From assembly GCA_035934555.1 (NCBI GenBank), contig DASYXT010000109.1, positions 1 to 64,000 of the forward strand: a stretch of 64,000 bases of DNA, read 5' to 3'. Source of the DNA: DASYXT01 sp035934555. Its GTDB lineage: Bacteria > Verrucomicrobiota > Verrucomicrobiia > Limisphaerales > UBA8199. Within the stretch, counting starts at the first letter, position 1, and every line of letters begins with the position of its first letter. The notes beneath the pieces are model-generated. The model was not told the DNA's origin. It saw only the letters and a program-made list of their open reading frames with translations, and searched no databases. The translations under genes were made by a program, and so were the position numbers. This document shows positions 1-9,669 of the stretch, piece by piece.

Positions 1-57
1 CCCTGTAATTTGGCAAGGATGCTGCTGGACGAAAACGCCGAAAAAACTTCAAGTCGA

Positions 58-900
58 TCACACCCCCGAACCCTCATCGGGCCCGGGTAAACACGGGCCA
101 AAATGCTTGGGTCGCCCTTCAATACCCGGACAGTAGTGATACCGGATCGCGTTTTGGAGCAGGTTCAGCAACGCCAGGCGCAGCAACGCCGGGTCGAAAA
201 TGGCCAGCAAATGATCCGGGCAATCGAGGACAATCTGCTGTTGCTTTTCCTCCGCCACCAACGCCAATTCATCGCTCACTTCGGTCAGTACACTCTGCAC
301 CAGTCCAGCCTCCAGCCGAACCGGCATCTGGTTATCATCGGCGCGTGCCAGTAGCAGCAGGCGCTCGATGAGCTGGTTCATTCTCCTGATCTCTTCCAGC
401 ATGCTCCCGAGCGCATCGTAAAGAATCGCCGGATTGCGTTCGCGCAAGGCCACTTCACCAACGGCGCGCATAGCGGTCAAAGGCGTGCGTAGTTCGTGCG
501 ACACGTCGGCGCTGAAGCGCTTCAACTCGGCGAACGAGCCTTCAAGCTGTTGAAGCGTCCCGTTAAAGACCTTTGCCAGTTCGCCAAGCTCATCGTTCGG
601 GTTGGCCACAGGCAGCCGTTCGCTCAGTGACTTTGCCGAGAGCAGTCGCGTGCGCTCTGCCATCTGCTTTACTGGTGCCAAGGCTCGACCAGCGATAAAA
701 TACCCGGCAATCGAGCACAAGATCGGTGCCCCGCAACAGCCGATTATCAGTGTGATTGTCAGGTTTAGGCCGGTGCTGGGTTTCCAAACGCCTAAAAGCA
801 CAGCCACCAGGAAGCAGACCAGCCAGACCGCCCCTCCGGTTGCGGCATACCAGGCAGCAAGTCGCGCGCGTAACGAGCGCTTCAGCCACCAGTCTCTCAT
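58..900 (-). pseudogene. Two-component sensor histidine kinase, truncated inside the ATPase domain
   Basis: Membrane sensor kinase, probable partner of the response regulator just upstream. Two membrane segments (about 15-38 and 48-70) are separated by a very short loop. A HAMP domain follows (about 70-122), then the dimerisation/phosphoacceptor H-box VSHELRTPL with His135, then the N-box LLNLLQNAIRY (Asn250). Right after the N-box the frame runs into about 25 unrelated residues and stops, so the G1, F and G2 boxes are missing. In the next frame the DNA stays open to the window edge and first reads TTVRVLKGDPSILARV, which fits the strand after an N-box, so one or more frameshifts are likely. 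The ATG overlaps the regulator's stop (ATGA). The two-membrane-segment layout is that of CusS/CzcS-type metal sensors, but the loop is too short to name a ligand. As it stands it should not bind ATP. Confidence 0.75.
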
Positions 901-1583
901 TTTGAGCCTTCCTCCCGCAGTACGAAACCCACGCCGCGGACCGTATGAATCAGCTTTACTGGATGCCCTTCGTCCACCTTTCGGCGCAAGTGCGTCACGT
1001 GCACGTCAATCACGTTGTCGATTGGGGTGACCCGGTTGCCTTCACCCCATACGTCTTTCGCCAGCATTTCGCGCGTCACCACCTGGCAGGGCTGACGCAG
1101 CAAGTAGGCGAGCAAATCAAATTCGCGCGGAGTCAATTCAATGGGCTTTCCACTCCGCGACACGCGCCGGGCTTCCAAATCGACAACCAAATCACCGATG
1201 CCTTTCTTTAATGGCTCGGCTGGCGTGAACCGCCGAAGGAGGGACCGGATGCGTGCCACCAGTTCAGCGAAGGCAAAGGGTTTCACCAGGTAATCGTCAG
1301 CCCCGCTCTCCAGACCCAACACACGGTCACCGACGGCATCACGGGCAGTGAGCAGCAGCACGGGGGTTTTTGTGCCTCGTGCGCGAATCGTCTTAAGAAT
1401 TTCGATGCCATCCCGCCCCGGAAGCATCCAATCCAGAACCACCAGATCGAAGCGCTCTGCGTTTAACAGGAAGAAACCATCCTCTCCGGTGTGAGCCGTG
1501 GCTGTGGAGAAGCCGGCGTTCTCCAGCCCTGTCGCCACAGCCCGAGCCGTTTTTTCATCGTCTTCCACGATTAACACGCGCAT
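897..1583 (-). CDS. OmpR/PhoB-family response regulator
   Basis: DNA-binding response regulator of 228 aa, the usual family length. The receiver domain (1-115) has the acidic pair EDD at 7-9, phosphoacceptor Asp51 (VLDWMLPG), Thr79 and Lys101 (LVKPF). The winged-helix output domain (about 125-225) carries LTPREFDLLAYLL and the C-terminal VRGVGFVLR. The sequence resembles CusR/CopR-type metal regulators, which matches the RcnR-type repressor next door, but the signal cannot be read from sequence. The stop codon overlaps the start of the kinase gene, so the two were co-translated. It is divergent from the repressor gene at 1754 with 170 bp between. The regulator is intact while the kinase is broken, so it may now be an orphan. 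Confidence 0.93.
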   Translation of the reverse strand: MRVLIVEDDEKTARAVATGLENAGFSTATAHTGEDGFFLLNAERFDLVVLDWMLPGRDGIEILKTIRARGTKTPVLLLTARDAVGDRVLGLESGADDYLVKPFAFAELVARIRSLLRRFTPAEPLKKGIGDLVVDLEARRVSRSGKPIELTPREFDLLAYLLRQPCQVVTREMLAKDVWGEGNRVTPIDNVIDVHVTHLRRKVDEGHPVKLIHTVRGVGFVLREEGSK

Positions 1584-1692
1584 AAAGAGTTTCCGCCAGC
1601 CCAGAATGCCAACCTTGAGCCGGAGCCGCGAGGCGCAATCACCTTAAGATTTCTTCAGGAAGCACATTCCTTCCCGAAAAGCACCTTCACAG

Positions 1693-1723
1693 TTGACGAG
1701 CATAGCATACCCCCATACCCTAT
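1693..1723 (+). promoter_or_regulatory. Probable promoter with CsoR/RcnR-type operator ahead of the metal repressor
   Basis: TTGACG at 1693-1698 and TACCCT at 1716-1721 are spaced 17 bp apart. The spacer and -10 region hold ATACCCCCATACCCTAT (1707-1723), a C-tract flanked by A/T-rich half sites, which is the kind of site bound by the CsoR/RcnR/FrmR family. This fits repression of the repressor gene and its exporter. The promoter match at -10 is weak, and the operator assignment is by analogy. Confidence 0.4.
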
Positions 1724-1753
1724 CTGAGCGAAAAAGCAAATTCCTAAACAACA

Positions 1754-2032
1754 ATGGCCCACACCGTTCGAGATAAACAGAAACTTCTGATGCGGGTTCG
1801 GCGCATCCGGGGGCAAGTTAATGCGCTGGAAAGGCTGCTGGAAGCAGAGGCGGATTGTTCCAAGACCCTCCACCTCACGGTTGCTTGCCGCGGGGCCATC
1901 AATAGCCTGATGGCGGAGATTCTCGAAGGGCACATCCGGTTTCACATCATAAATCCTGATGACAAACCGACTTCCGAACAGGCGGAAGCCGCGGAGGACG
2001 TCATTGATGTTGTCAGGAGTTACTTGAAATAG
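1754..2032 (+). CDS. RcnR/FrmR-family metal-sensing transcriptional repressor
   Basis: All-helical, 92 aa repressor of the CsoR/RcnR/FrmR (DUF156) family. These tetramers bind a C/G-tract operator and let go when metal or formaldehyde binds. The residues His3, Cys35, His60 and His64 are all present, which is the Ni(II)/Co(II) ligand set described for RcnR; FrmR has Glu at position 64. The start at 1754 gives the family N-terminus MAHTVRDKQKL, and His3 depends on that start. The next reading frame downstream is a broken DmeF-like Co/Ni exporter, the expected target. Ni/Co sensing is inferred; formaldehyde sensing is the alternative but fits less well. Confidence 0.9.
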   Translation: MAHTVRDKQKLLMRVRRIRGQVNALERLLEAEADCSKTLHLTVACRGAINSLMAEILEGHIRFHIINPDDKPTSEQAEAAEDVIDVVRSYLK

Positions 2033-2112
2033 CGCCTCAAAGGAACATTCGCTAAACGTTTTGGCAAAAGATTGTTGTGCGCACGGCGCACGCAAAATTG
2101 AGGCCCTTTGCT

Positions 2113-2274
2113 ATGCACAAAGCCGACATTTCAATTTGGCAGCACGAACATAATTTTTGCGGGGATACTTCATCCGCCGAAAAACGCACCCGCAGAGTTG
2201 TTGCACTGACCGGTGGGATGATGCTGGTGGAAATTGTCGCCGGACATGGTTTTTTGCAGATCGGCCTGAACGCC

Positions 2275-2275
<1 letters not shown>
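2113..2275 (+). pseudogene. Remnant of a DmeF-like cation diffusion facilitator (5' end only)
   Basis: From the ATG at 2113 the frame reads ISIWQHEHNFCGD, then RTRRVVALTGGMMLVEIV. This matches the N-terminus of DmeF-type Co/Ni efflux proteins: a histidine-containing leader followed by the first membrane helix, which ends in an MMxxEIxxG motif. After VEIVAG the match is lost, with a short echo of the LLADG segment in the next frame. At 2275 the DNA is already the 3' end of glmS on the other strand. About 50 of roughly 300 codons remain. It follows the RcnR-type repressor by 80 bp, the normal regulator-exporter order. This is a truncated, non-functional copy. Confidence 0.65.
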
Positions 2276-4131
<1,856 letters not shown>

Positions 4132-4143
4132 ACTTCTTCGATT

Positions 4144-4731
4144 CTAACCATTGCTCTTAAGTTCGGATTTCGGAGCCCTGCCGTCGTTTTTGGACATTAA
4201 TATCCACCGTGCCGCGGCGCCGAGATTGTCCACGATAACGGCTTGGCGCAGCCGGCGGTCCGCACCGCGCTCTGTTTCGGCACCGTAACCAGTACGCACG
4301 AGAATACAGGCGCGGACGCCGGCGTTCCAGCCCGTTTCCAGATCGATGAGCTTGTCACCAATCACGTAGCTTTCCTGCAAAGCGATGCCGAATTCGTCGC
4401 GGGCATCGAACAGGAACTGTGGCGACGGTTTTCGCCCGCGGCTGGGCTGCTCGGGCGCTTCCGGAGCGATGTAAATCTTCTCGAAGCGGATGCCGGCCGC
4501 CGCGAACTCATCCAGCAGGCGCTGGTTAACTCGTGCTACATCCGCGAGGGTGAAAAAGCCGCGACCAACCCCCGATTGATTCGAGACGATGAACAATTTG
4601 AACCCGTGGTCCTGAAGCAAGCGCAGAGCTTCGCTGGCGCCGGGAAAGACGCTGACCTGCTCGGGCCGAGACAAGTAATGACGCTCTTCGATCAGCGTGC
4701 CGTCACGGTCGAGGAACACAGCCGGGTGCAT
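4144..4731 (-). CDS. HAD-IIIA hydrolase, GmhB-like (heptose-1,7-bisphosphate phosphatase family)
   Basis: Phosphatase of 195 aa. The start at 4731 gives MHPAVFLDRDGTLIEE at the proper family N-terminus; the frame is open further upstream but that part is unrelated. Motif I is LDRDGT (nucleophile Asp8, acid/base Asp10), motif II is IVSNQSGVGRG, and the motif III/IV region is GDKLIDLETG. GmhB normally carries a zinc loop of Cys and His residues before the RKP motif. Here that stretch reads APEAPEQPSRGRKPSP with no cysteine, so the enzyme is a zinc-less variant. Substrate could be heptose bisphosphate, histidinol phosphate or another sugar phosphate. It is followed within 12 bp by glmS. Confidence 0.87.
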   Translation of the reverse strand: MHPAVFLDRDGTLIEERHYLSRPEQVSVFPGASEALRLLQDHGFKLFIVSNQSGVGRGFFTLADVARVNQRLLDEFAAAGIRFEKIYIAPEAPEQPSRGRKPSPQFLFDARDEFGIALQESYVIGDKLIDLETGWNAGVRACILVRTGYGAETERGADRRLRQAVIVDNLGAAARWILMSKNDGRAPKSELKSNG

Positions 4732-4805
4732 ATTGGCCTCATGCTGCTTGAGAGGACCAGGGAAGGGAATTGAAAAAATTCTCCTCACCGAAGGTGTGAC
4801 CGGGG

Positions 4806-4900
4806 CCAGAGCGCGGACTTTACCTTTAGTCCGCAACAACATTCGAAAATCCTGCCGCGTCGGAGCCTGCTGGGGACTAAAGCTAAAGTCCGCGCTCCGG
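4806..4900. repeat. Imperfect 27-nt inverted repeat with a nested palindrome (REP/MITE-like)
   Basis: The arms 4806-4832 and 4874-4900 are reverse complements with two mismatches, separated by 41 bases. Each arm carries GAGCGCGGACTTTA. The left arm contains its own palindrome, GCGGACT at 4813-4819 against AGTCCGC at 4828-4834. It lies in the 345-bp gap 4732-5076 between the divergent gmhB-like and kinase genes; apart from this element I see nothing else in the gap. It looks like a dispersed palindromic element rather than a terminator, because neither flanking gene ends here. Confidence 0.7.
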
Positions 4901-5076
4901 CCGGACTTGAAAAAATGAGTTTTGCTTTGACGGCGGCCCCTAATCGCTTTACTATGAGCATATCCGATTGTGCGGCGCCCGGCCGCATGAGAATCGGGTT
5001 GGCCGCACGCCACTCTTTGGCAGGTCCACTTCCCCGTGTGCGGCACCGAGCACCTTAGGCAAAAACAGTTTTTGTT

Positions 5077-6135
5077 ATGTCAGCCACCGCCACAGCCGAT
5101 TCCGGACCGCAGGCCGGGCCCTCGAGCCTGGCGCAGGGGTTGCGCGGCTGCTTCACGACCGGCCTGTTGTTGGTGGAAGAGGCAACGCAACGTGCGACCT
5201 TGAATCCCGAGGCGGCCGCCATACTTGGATTGAACACCGAGAGCTGTCCGCTGGCGATGCTCCCAACACAGGTGCTTTCGGTGGCGCGGGATGTGCTGGG
5301 CTCCCGGCGGGCCGGGGCGCAGGAGCTGGAGCTGGCCGTTCCAGGCCGAGGGCGTGCGGTACTGCGGGTGCTAGCGATGCCGGTGGGGCCGGACGTGCGC
5401 GCGGTGGCGCTGGCAGTGACGGAGATAACGGCCTGGACGCATTGCGAAGAGCAACTGCAGGATCTGGAGCGGCTGGCCAATGCTGGCCGGCTGGCGGCGG
5501 CCACGGCCCATGAAATCCGCAATGCGCTGGTCGCGGGCAAAACTTTTATCGATCTGTTGCTCGAACAGAACCGCGATGCCGAGTTGGCAGAGATTGTACG
5601 CAAAGAATTGGCGCGGATCGACGGGTTGGTCAAACGGTTGCTCAGTTTTCCCGCGCCCGAACGGCTCAGCATCGGCGAGGTGCGCTTGCACCAAGTACTG
5701 GATTACTCGTTGCGCCTGGTCCAGCCGCAGCTCGCCGGCAAGGACATTTCCGTGCAACGTTCTTTCCTTGCATCGCCGGATGTGGCGCAAGGAGACGAGC
5801 GGGCGTTGCAGCAGGCGTTTGTGAATCTACTACTGAATGGGCTGGAGGCGATGGCCGCCGCGGGCACACTTACGGTAGGAACTGCCGTCAGCGCTCTTCC
5901 TCAGACAGCACCGAGCGCCCCGCAAGTCGTCGTTACGATCAGTGACACGGGCGTGGGCATTGCTCCCGAAAATTTAGGACACCTCTTCGAGCCGTTCTTT
6001 ACCACCAAGCCGGGAGGAACTGGTCTGGGGCTAGCCATTACGCGCCGGATCATCCAGGAACATCACGGCGCTATTACGGTCGAGAGCACGGTAGGTCATG
6101 GAACGACGTTCGCCGTGACGTTGCCGGCACGGTGA
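5077..6135 (+). CDS. Soluble NtrB-like sensor histidine kinase (orphan)
   Basis: Cytosolic kinase of 352 aa with no membrane segment. An N-terminal PAS-like region (about 20-120) is followed by a short coiled linker, a HisKA H-box AHEIRNAL with His145, the N-box VNLLLNGLEAM (Asn254), the G1 box ISDTGVGI, the F box LFEPFFTTKPGG and the G2 box GTGLGLAI. This order and the FFTTK motif are those of NtrB/AtoS-type kinases that serve sigma-54 response regulators. No regulator is next to it: upstream is the divergent gmhB-like gene and downstream a convergent lipoprotein gene. The signal is unknown and presumably intracellular. Confidence 0.92.
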   Translation: MSATATADSGPQAGPSSLAQGLRGCFTTGLLLVEEATQRATLNPEAAAILGLNTESCPLAMLPTQVLSVARDVLGSRRAGAQELELAVPGRGRAVLRVLAMPVGPDVRAVALAVTEITAWTHCEEQLQDLERLANAGRLAAATAHEIRNALVAGKTFIDLLLEQNRDAELAEIVRKELARIDGLVKRLLSFPAPERLSIGEVRLHQVLDYSLRLVQPQLAGKDISVQRSFLASPDVAQGDERALQQAFVNLLLNGLEAMAAAGTLTVGTAVSALPQTAPSAPQVVVTISDTGVGIAPENLGHLFEPFFTTKPGGTGLGLAITRRIIQEHHGAITVESTVGHGTTFAVTLPAR

Positions 6136-6165
6136 GTCGGGGAGCGGGGAGTCGTACAGCGCGCA

Positions 6166-6200
6166 GCGTAGAGCGACGCTCCACGCTTCACGCTCTACGC
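6166..6200. terminator. Hairpin between convergent genes, probable bidirectional terminator
   Basis: GCGTAGAGCG (6166-6175) is the exact reverse complement of CGCTCTACGC (6191-6200), with a 15-nt loop. It sits in the 74-bp gap between the 3' ends of the kinase (+) and the BON lipoprotein (-). There is no clear T-run. Confidence 0.6.
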
Positions 6201-6209
6201 TCTACGAAA

Positions 6210-6707
6210 TTACTTCTGCGTGCCGGAATTAGCTGGCGGCGGGTTGTTATTGCCACCTGAGTTTGGCTGTTGCTGGGTTTGGCCGGTCGGATAGAAAATC
6301 GGCGCTGGTGCACGCCCCGACCCCTGGCCTTGGTACGTCTGGCCATTGGCTCCGCCCTGGGCAGTCGGCGCCGAAATGGTGATATTGTTTTCCACGCGTT
6401 GCACACCCGGCACGTGTTGGGCAATCTCGGTGGCACTGCGCTTTTGCTCCTGAGTCTGCACGAAACCGCTGAGCTGCACCGTGCCGTCAAAAGTTTGCAC
6501 CCGGACCGCGGGATACTTAAAGACCGGCGCATTGGCCAGTTCGCTCTCGACTCGCTCGGTCGTCATTTTATCGGTTTCCACCTGGCCCGTCGTGCGGCCC
6601 GTTTGCCGAGCCTCTTTGGAATTCATATAGGAGCAGCCGGTCACGGCGCCTGCGGCCATCGCCATGCCCAAGCCCCCCACAAGCAAGCATTGTTTGAAGT
6701 TTCGCAT
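6210..6707 (-). CDS. BON-domain lipoprotein
   Basis: Secreted lipoprotein of 165 aa. A signal peptide ends in the lipobox AVTGC, making Cys25 the lipidated residue. One BON domain follows (about 48-112), with the typical alternating pattern VRVQTFDGTVQLSGFVQT and a second half ending VQRVENNITIS. The C-terminal 50 residues are rich in Gln, Gly, Asn and Pro and look unfolded. BON domains bind membranes or phospholipid and occur in osmotic-stress proteins such as OsmY. An envelope-stabilising role is inferred. It has no operon partner: it converges with the kinase and lies 64 bp beyond the end of the adenosyltransferase gene. Confidence 0.88.
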   Translation of the reverse strand: MRNFKQCLLVGGLGMAMAAGAVTGCSYMNSKEARQTGRTTGQVETDKMTTERVESELANAPVFKYPAVRVQTFDGTVQLSGFVQTQEQKRSATEIAQHVPGVQRVENNITISAPTAQGGANGQTYQGQGSGRAPAPIFYPTGQTQQQPNSGGNNNPPPANSGTQK

Positions 6708-6771
6708 AATTTCCCTGGTTGTTGTTTTACCTCATCAAGTTACACCCCAGGGGAGACTCAACCATAGGGTG

Positions 6772-7317
6772 TTACACCCGGCGTGCGCCGGGATTGGCCT
6801 CAGCCTTGCGGGCCAGCAACCATAACAGGTCTGATAAACGATTGAGATAGACAACGATTTCAGGGTTCTGCAACTCGCCGGCGGCCTTTAACGCGCAGAC
6901 GCAGCGCTCGGCGCGCCGGCAGACGGTGCGCGCCAAATCCAGTGTCGCGGCCTGCGGATTGGCGCCGGGCGTGGCCCAACCGGAAGCGGGGAGGTTCTGC
7001 GATTCAAGCTCGCGCACCAGCGTATCGAGGCGTGCCGTTAACGCGGGGCTCAGCGCTGCAAAACCATCTTTTTGATAGCGCGGCAAGTCTTCGGTGGCGG
7101 TGGCCAATTCGCCCATGAGCCCGACCAAATCTTTTTGAATTGCCAGCAAGGGCTGCGGTTCGAGTGTATGTGCAGCCGTGGCGCGGGCGAGCCCAAGCAC
7201 CGCATTGAGCTCATCGATGGCGCCGCAGGCCTCGATCCGCGGATGGGTTTTGGGCACGCGCCGGCCGTACATCAGGCAAGTGTCGCCCTGATCGCCGGTC
7301 CTGGTTACGATGCTCAT
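6772..7317 (-). CDS. PduO-type cob(I)yrinic acid a,c-diamide (cobalamin) adenosyltransferase
   Basis: Transfers the adenosyl group of ATP to cob(I)alamin, making coenzyme B12. The length of 181 aa is normal for the PduO class. The N-terminal ATP-binding motif TRTGDQGDTCLMYGRRV and the IEACGAIDELNAVLG segment are present, as is the RRAERCV helix near the C-terminus. The gene is 9 bp downstream of the amidase gene and probably co-transcribed with it, though the functions are unrelated. No other cobalamin genes are in the window, so the enzyme may serve corrinoid salvage. Confidence 0.95.
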   Translation of the reverse strand: MSIVTRTGDQGDTCLMYGRRVPKTHPRIEACGAIDELNAVLGLARATAAHTLEPQPLLAIQKDLVGLMGELATATEDLPRYQKDGFAALSPALTARLDTLVRELESQNLPASGWATPGANPQAATLDLARTVCRRAERCVCALKAAGELQNPEIVVYLNRLSDLLWLLARKAEANPGARRV

Positions 7318-7326
7318 AGCCCCGAT

Positions 7327-8322
7327 TCAACCCGCTCCGCCAATCACGCGCTGGTAAGCCTCGATCCCATCAACGATGGATTTGGCCATTTGCCGCCGAT
7401 ACACCGCCGTGAAAATCTTCCGCCCTTCCACTGGGTGCGACATAAAACCTGCTTCAACAAGAATCGCCGGCATGGTCGCATCGCACAGGACGACAAAACG
7501 GGCGCGGCGTACGCCTCGGTCTTCGGCGCCCAATTCATGCGTGAGCGCTTTTTGCACTTGAAAGGCCAGCAGCAGATTGCGGTTGTTCAATCGATTTCCA
7601 GGATACCAACCTGCGGCGCCTTTTTCACCACCGGCATTGGTCGAAGCGGCGCCAGGCGGCGTCAGGCAAAAAACCTGCGCGCCCTGGACGGTTTGGCTCG
7701 AAGCCTCGACGGCATTAAAATGAAGGCTCACGAAAAGATCAGCCCTCCGGCGGTTCGCCAGTCCGGGCCGATCCGCCAATTCGCGAAAAGTGTCGTGATT
7801 GCGGGTCAACATTACTTTAAAACCTGCGCGTTTGAGTTGGTCTCGCACTTCCTGGGCCAGCAGCAACGCGTATTTCTTTTCCTGATTTGGCCCGACGCAA
7901 TAACCCGGGTCCTTGCCGCCGTGGCCCGGGTCGAGGCAGACGGTTTTGATTTTTGCGCCGGAAGCGTCGCGGGAAGGCATGAGCAACGGAGCCAAAGTCT
8001 GCTCGGCATCCAGCCGCGCAAGGTAAAGGCCGCCGTTCCGGGCAGTCACCGGAAAGCAGAGCCACACTTGGACGCCGTTCAGCTCGGCCTGACGCGAATC
8101 GACTGTCAGTAGCAATTTAACACCGCTCGCGCTGAGTTGGACGGTCTGCTCGGATTTGAGCCAGCGCATTTCGAGTCCGCCCGCGCGCGCCCAATCCTGG
8201 AGACGGACCGCACCGCGGTTATCGTTACGGGCGGCGGTCGCGTGGGGCGCAGCATCGCCACGCGGTGCCGCTCCCAGCCAAGCCAGTGCGAGCAACCAAC
8301 CGCACCTCAGCGCCAAGGTCAT
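7327..8322 (-). CDS. N-acetylmuramoyl-L-alanine amidase (Amidase_3), exported
   Basis: Zinc amidase that cuts the bond between MurNAc and the peptide stem. A signal peptide (1-24) leads to a domain at about 38-115 that looks like the copper-amine-oxidase N-terminal-like stalk often found in exported amidases. The catalytic domain (about 125-325) starts VCLDPGHGGKDPG. The visible zinc ligands are His134, Glu148 and His201 (SLHFNA), and the catalytic Glu290 lies in ILVEAGFMS. All key residues are present, so it should be active in the periplasm in cell separation or wall turnover. It heads an operon with the adenosyltransferase. Confidence 0.95.
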   Translation of the reverse strand: MTLALRCGWLLALAWLGAAPRGDAAPHATAARNDNRGAVRLQDWARAGGLEMRWLKSEQTVQLSASGVKLLLTVDSRQAELNGVQVWLCFPVTARNGGLYLARLDAEQTLAPLLMPSRDASGAKIKTVCLDPGHGGKDPGYCVGPNQEKKYALLLAQEVRDQLKRAGFKVMLTRNHDTFRELADRPGLANRRRADLFVSLHFNAVEASSQTVQGAQVFCLTPPGAASTNAGGEKGAAGWYPGNRLNNRNLLLAFQVQKALTHELGAEDRGVRRARFVVLCDATMPAILVEAGFMSHPVEGRKIFTAVYRRQMAKSIVDGIEAYQRVIGGAG

Positions 8323-8428
8323 GCGAGCGGACTGTGCCTCCGCGCAGAGTGGATTTCAAGCTTGAGGTGTGGCCCAGGGATGATGCGTGATGAAGCAACT
8401 CGGGGACGGATCCGAAACGCGGGTTTGG

Positions 8429-8552
8429 TGCCGATAGGTGCCGATGACTGCCAATAGGTGCCGATAAGTGCCGGGGACGGAGATGGTTTCCGGCAGCTAT
8501 CGGCACCTATGGGCAGTTGGGCTGCGGGGTTGGGGCACCTATCGGCAGCCCA
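8429..8552. repeat. Direct and inverted copies of a GGTGCCGATA word
   Basis: Three close direct copies of GGTGCCGATA/GTGCCGATAAG-like words lie at about 8429-8475. Inverted copies read CGGCACCTAT or GGCACCTATCGGCAG at about 8490-8552. Transcribed, the block could fold into several alternative hairpins. Confidence 0.65.
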
Positions 8553-8716
8553 TCGCGCAGTTTCAATGGGGATGAAAAAGCAGTCGAAGTGTAATTTGGC
8601 GTAATGAGATGAAATTAAGTGAAATTTCGCGCAATTGAGTGAAATTTTTTGCAAGAAATTGTAATTTTTGAAGGATGGAAGAATGGAACAGTAGCCGGCA
8701 CCGAACAGCACTTCAG

Positions 8717-8803
8717 GTGTCAACCAGTGTCAACCAGTGTCAACCAGTGTCAAGCGGTGTCAACCAGTGTCAAGCGGTGTCAAGGGGTGACATCCGGTGA
8801 CGG
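8717..8803. repeat. Tandem 10-bp repeat, GTGTCAACCA family
   Basis: Nine head-to-tail units start at 8717 and every 10 bases up to 8797. The first seven begin GTGTCAA with a variable last three bases (CCA, GCG or GGG), and the last two begin GTGAC. The strict spacing without spacers rules out a CRISPR array. Confidence 0.9.
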
Positions 8804-8999
8804 AGCAAGAGCTGGCGGCGCGGTCGAAGTGGTTTCGGTTCTGGTGGGATTAAGTGAGATTTGGTGAGATTTGGTGAGAGATGTGCAATTTGGGCTGAAG
8901 GTGTAATGGAATAAGGCTGGTGGGGGAGGGGGGGCTTTGGGGGTGTACAGCCGTCCCATCGTCCCAAGGCCGGTAAAACCGAGGGATTTTGATTTGGCA

Positions 9000-9050
9000 T
9001 CCGTCCCAGCATCCGTCCCAGTGCCGTCCCGGCGTCCCGGTGTCCCGCGG
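9000..9050. repeat. CCGTCCCAG-type short repeats
   Basis: Six imperfect copies of a (C)CGTCCC(A/G)G word follow one another, with small length changes (ATCCGTCCCAG, TGCCGTCCCGG, CGTCCCGGTG). They look like slippage-derived copies. Confidence 0.7.
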
Positions 9051-9203
9051 ACACGAGGCTGACACGTTTCAAGCGGGGCGGTAGCGGGGCGCTGGCGTGG
9101 CGTAGGCTTATTGCGGCGGCGGTGCCGGACGCAAGTGGAAGGTAGAGGGAGGCGGGTATTGTGCCAAATTGCCGCAGAAAGTGGCGGGGACGGGAGGCGG
9201 GGA

Positions 9204-9251
9204 GATTAGGATTACGATTACGATTACGATTACGATTAAGATTAAGATTAA
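9204..9251. repeat. Hexanucleotide array (GATTAC/GATTAA)8
   Basis: Eight perfect-length hexamers in order: GATTAG, four GATTAC, three GATTAA. Because the unit is six bases, any frame crossing it reads a dipeptide repeat. Single-base drift in the last position separates the three sub-blocks. Confidence 0.95.
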
Positions 9252-9394
9252 GAGTTAGAACTGAACTATGTACGAAAATTTCGGGGGGGCGGAGGGGTAA
9301 AAATGAGCCGTGCCACCCGTGGCAAACGAGTAAAGGACTGGCAATCAAATGGATGGAGTGCGCTTTCCCGAGGCGTGACGTGCCCGTGACACGT

Positions 9395-9555
9395 CCGTGC
9401 CGCACCCTTGCCAGACCCGTGCCAGACCCTTGCCAGGGCCGTGCCGCCGGCCGGGAGGGTGGAGCGTGGGAGCGTGGGGGCGAGGGTGTCACGGGTGGTC
9501 GCCAATTGGGCAGGCGTGCCAGGCCGTGCCAGCGTGCAGCCGTGCCAGGACGGAG
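9395..9555. repeat. CGTGCCAGACC-type degenerate repeats
   Basis: Recurring words such as CCGTGCCAGACC, CTTGCCAGACC, CCTTGCCAGGG and CCGTGCCAGC fill two patches, about 9395-9450 and 9515-9555. The intervening sequence is G-rich. Confidence 0.65.
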
Positions 9556-9669
9556 GCGGAGGCGGCGTTGTGTGGCGGTGCCCAGTACGCGAGCGTTCGG
9601 AAAACTGCGTTGGTGGATGAACGACCGCGTGCGGCGCTTGAAAAGGGCAAACGAACCTTTAGCGGTTGT

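Larger units (their letters stand above)
8323..9669. other. Gene-poor block of short tandem repeats
   Basis: About 1.3 kb with no convincing gene. Open frames up to 240 codons exist, but they are low-complexity readings through repeats and agree with no protein I know. The block holds at least five unrelated repeat families with units of about 6-12 bp, listed separately where clear. It also has an A/T-rich patch at 8575-8670 with recurring GTGAAATT-like words, and TTTGGTGAGA copies at about 8850-8880. Confidence 0.7.

Noticed and set aside
4732..5046. N-terminal extension of the GmhB-like protein
   Set aside because: It would translate the inverted repeat and lacks homology; the family start is at 4731.
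7072..8112. Plus-strand frame (346 codons) over the amidase and adenosyltransferase genes
   Set aside because: It crosses two unrelated, well-supported minus-strand genes.
8717..8803. Possible CRISPR array
   Set aside because: The 10-bp units are directly adjacent with no spacers, and no cas genes are in the window.
8770..9492. Minus-strand frame (240 codons) in the repeat block
   Set aside because: The translation is a low-complexity reading of tandem repeats (Leu-Asn and Arg-Asn runs), not a protein-like sequence.
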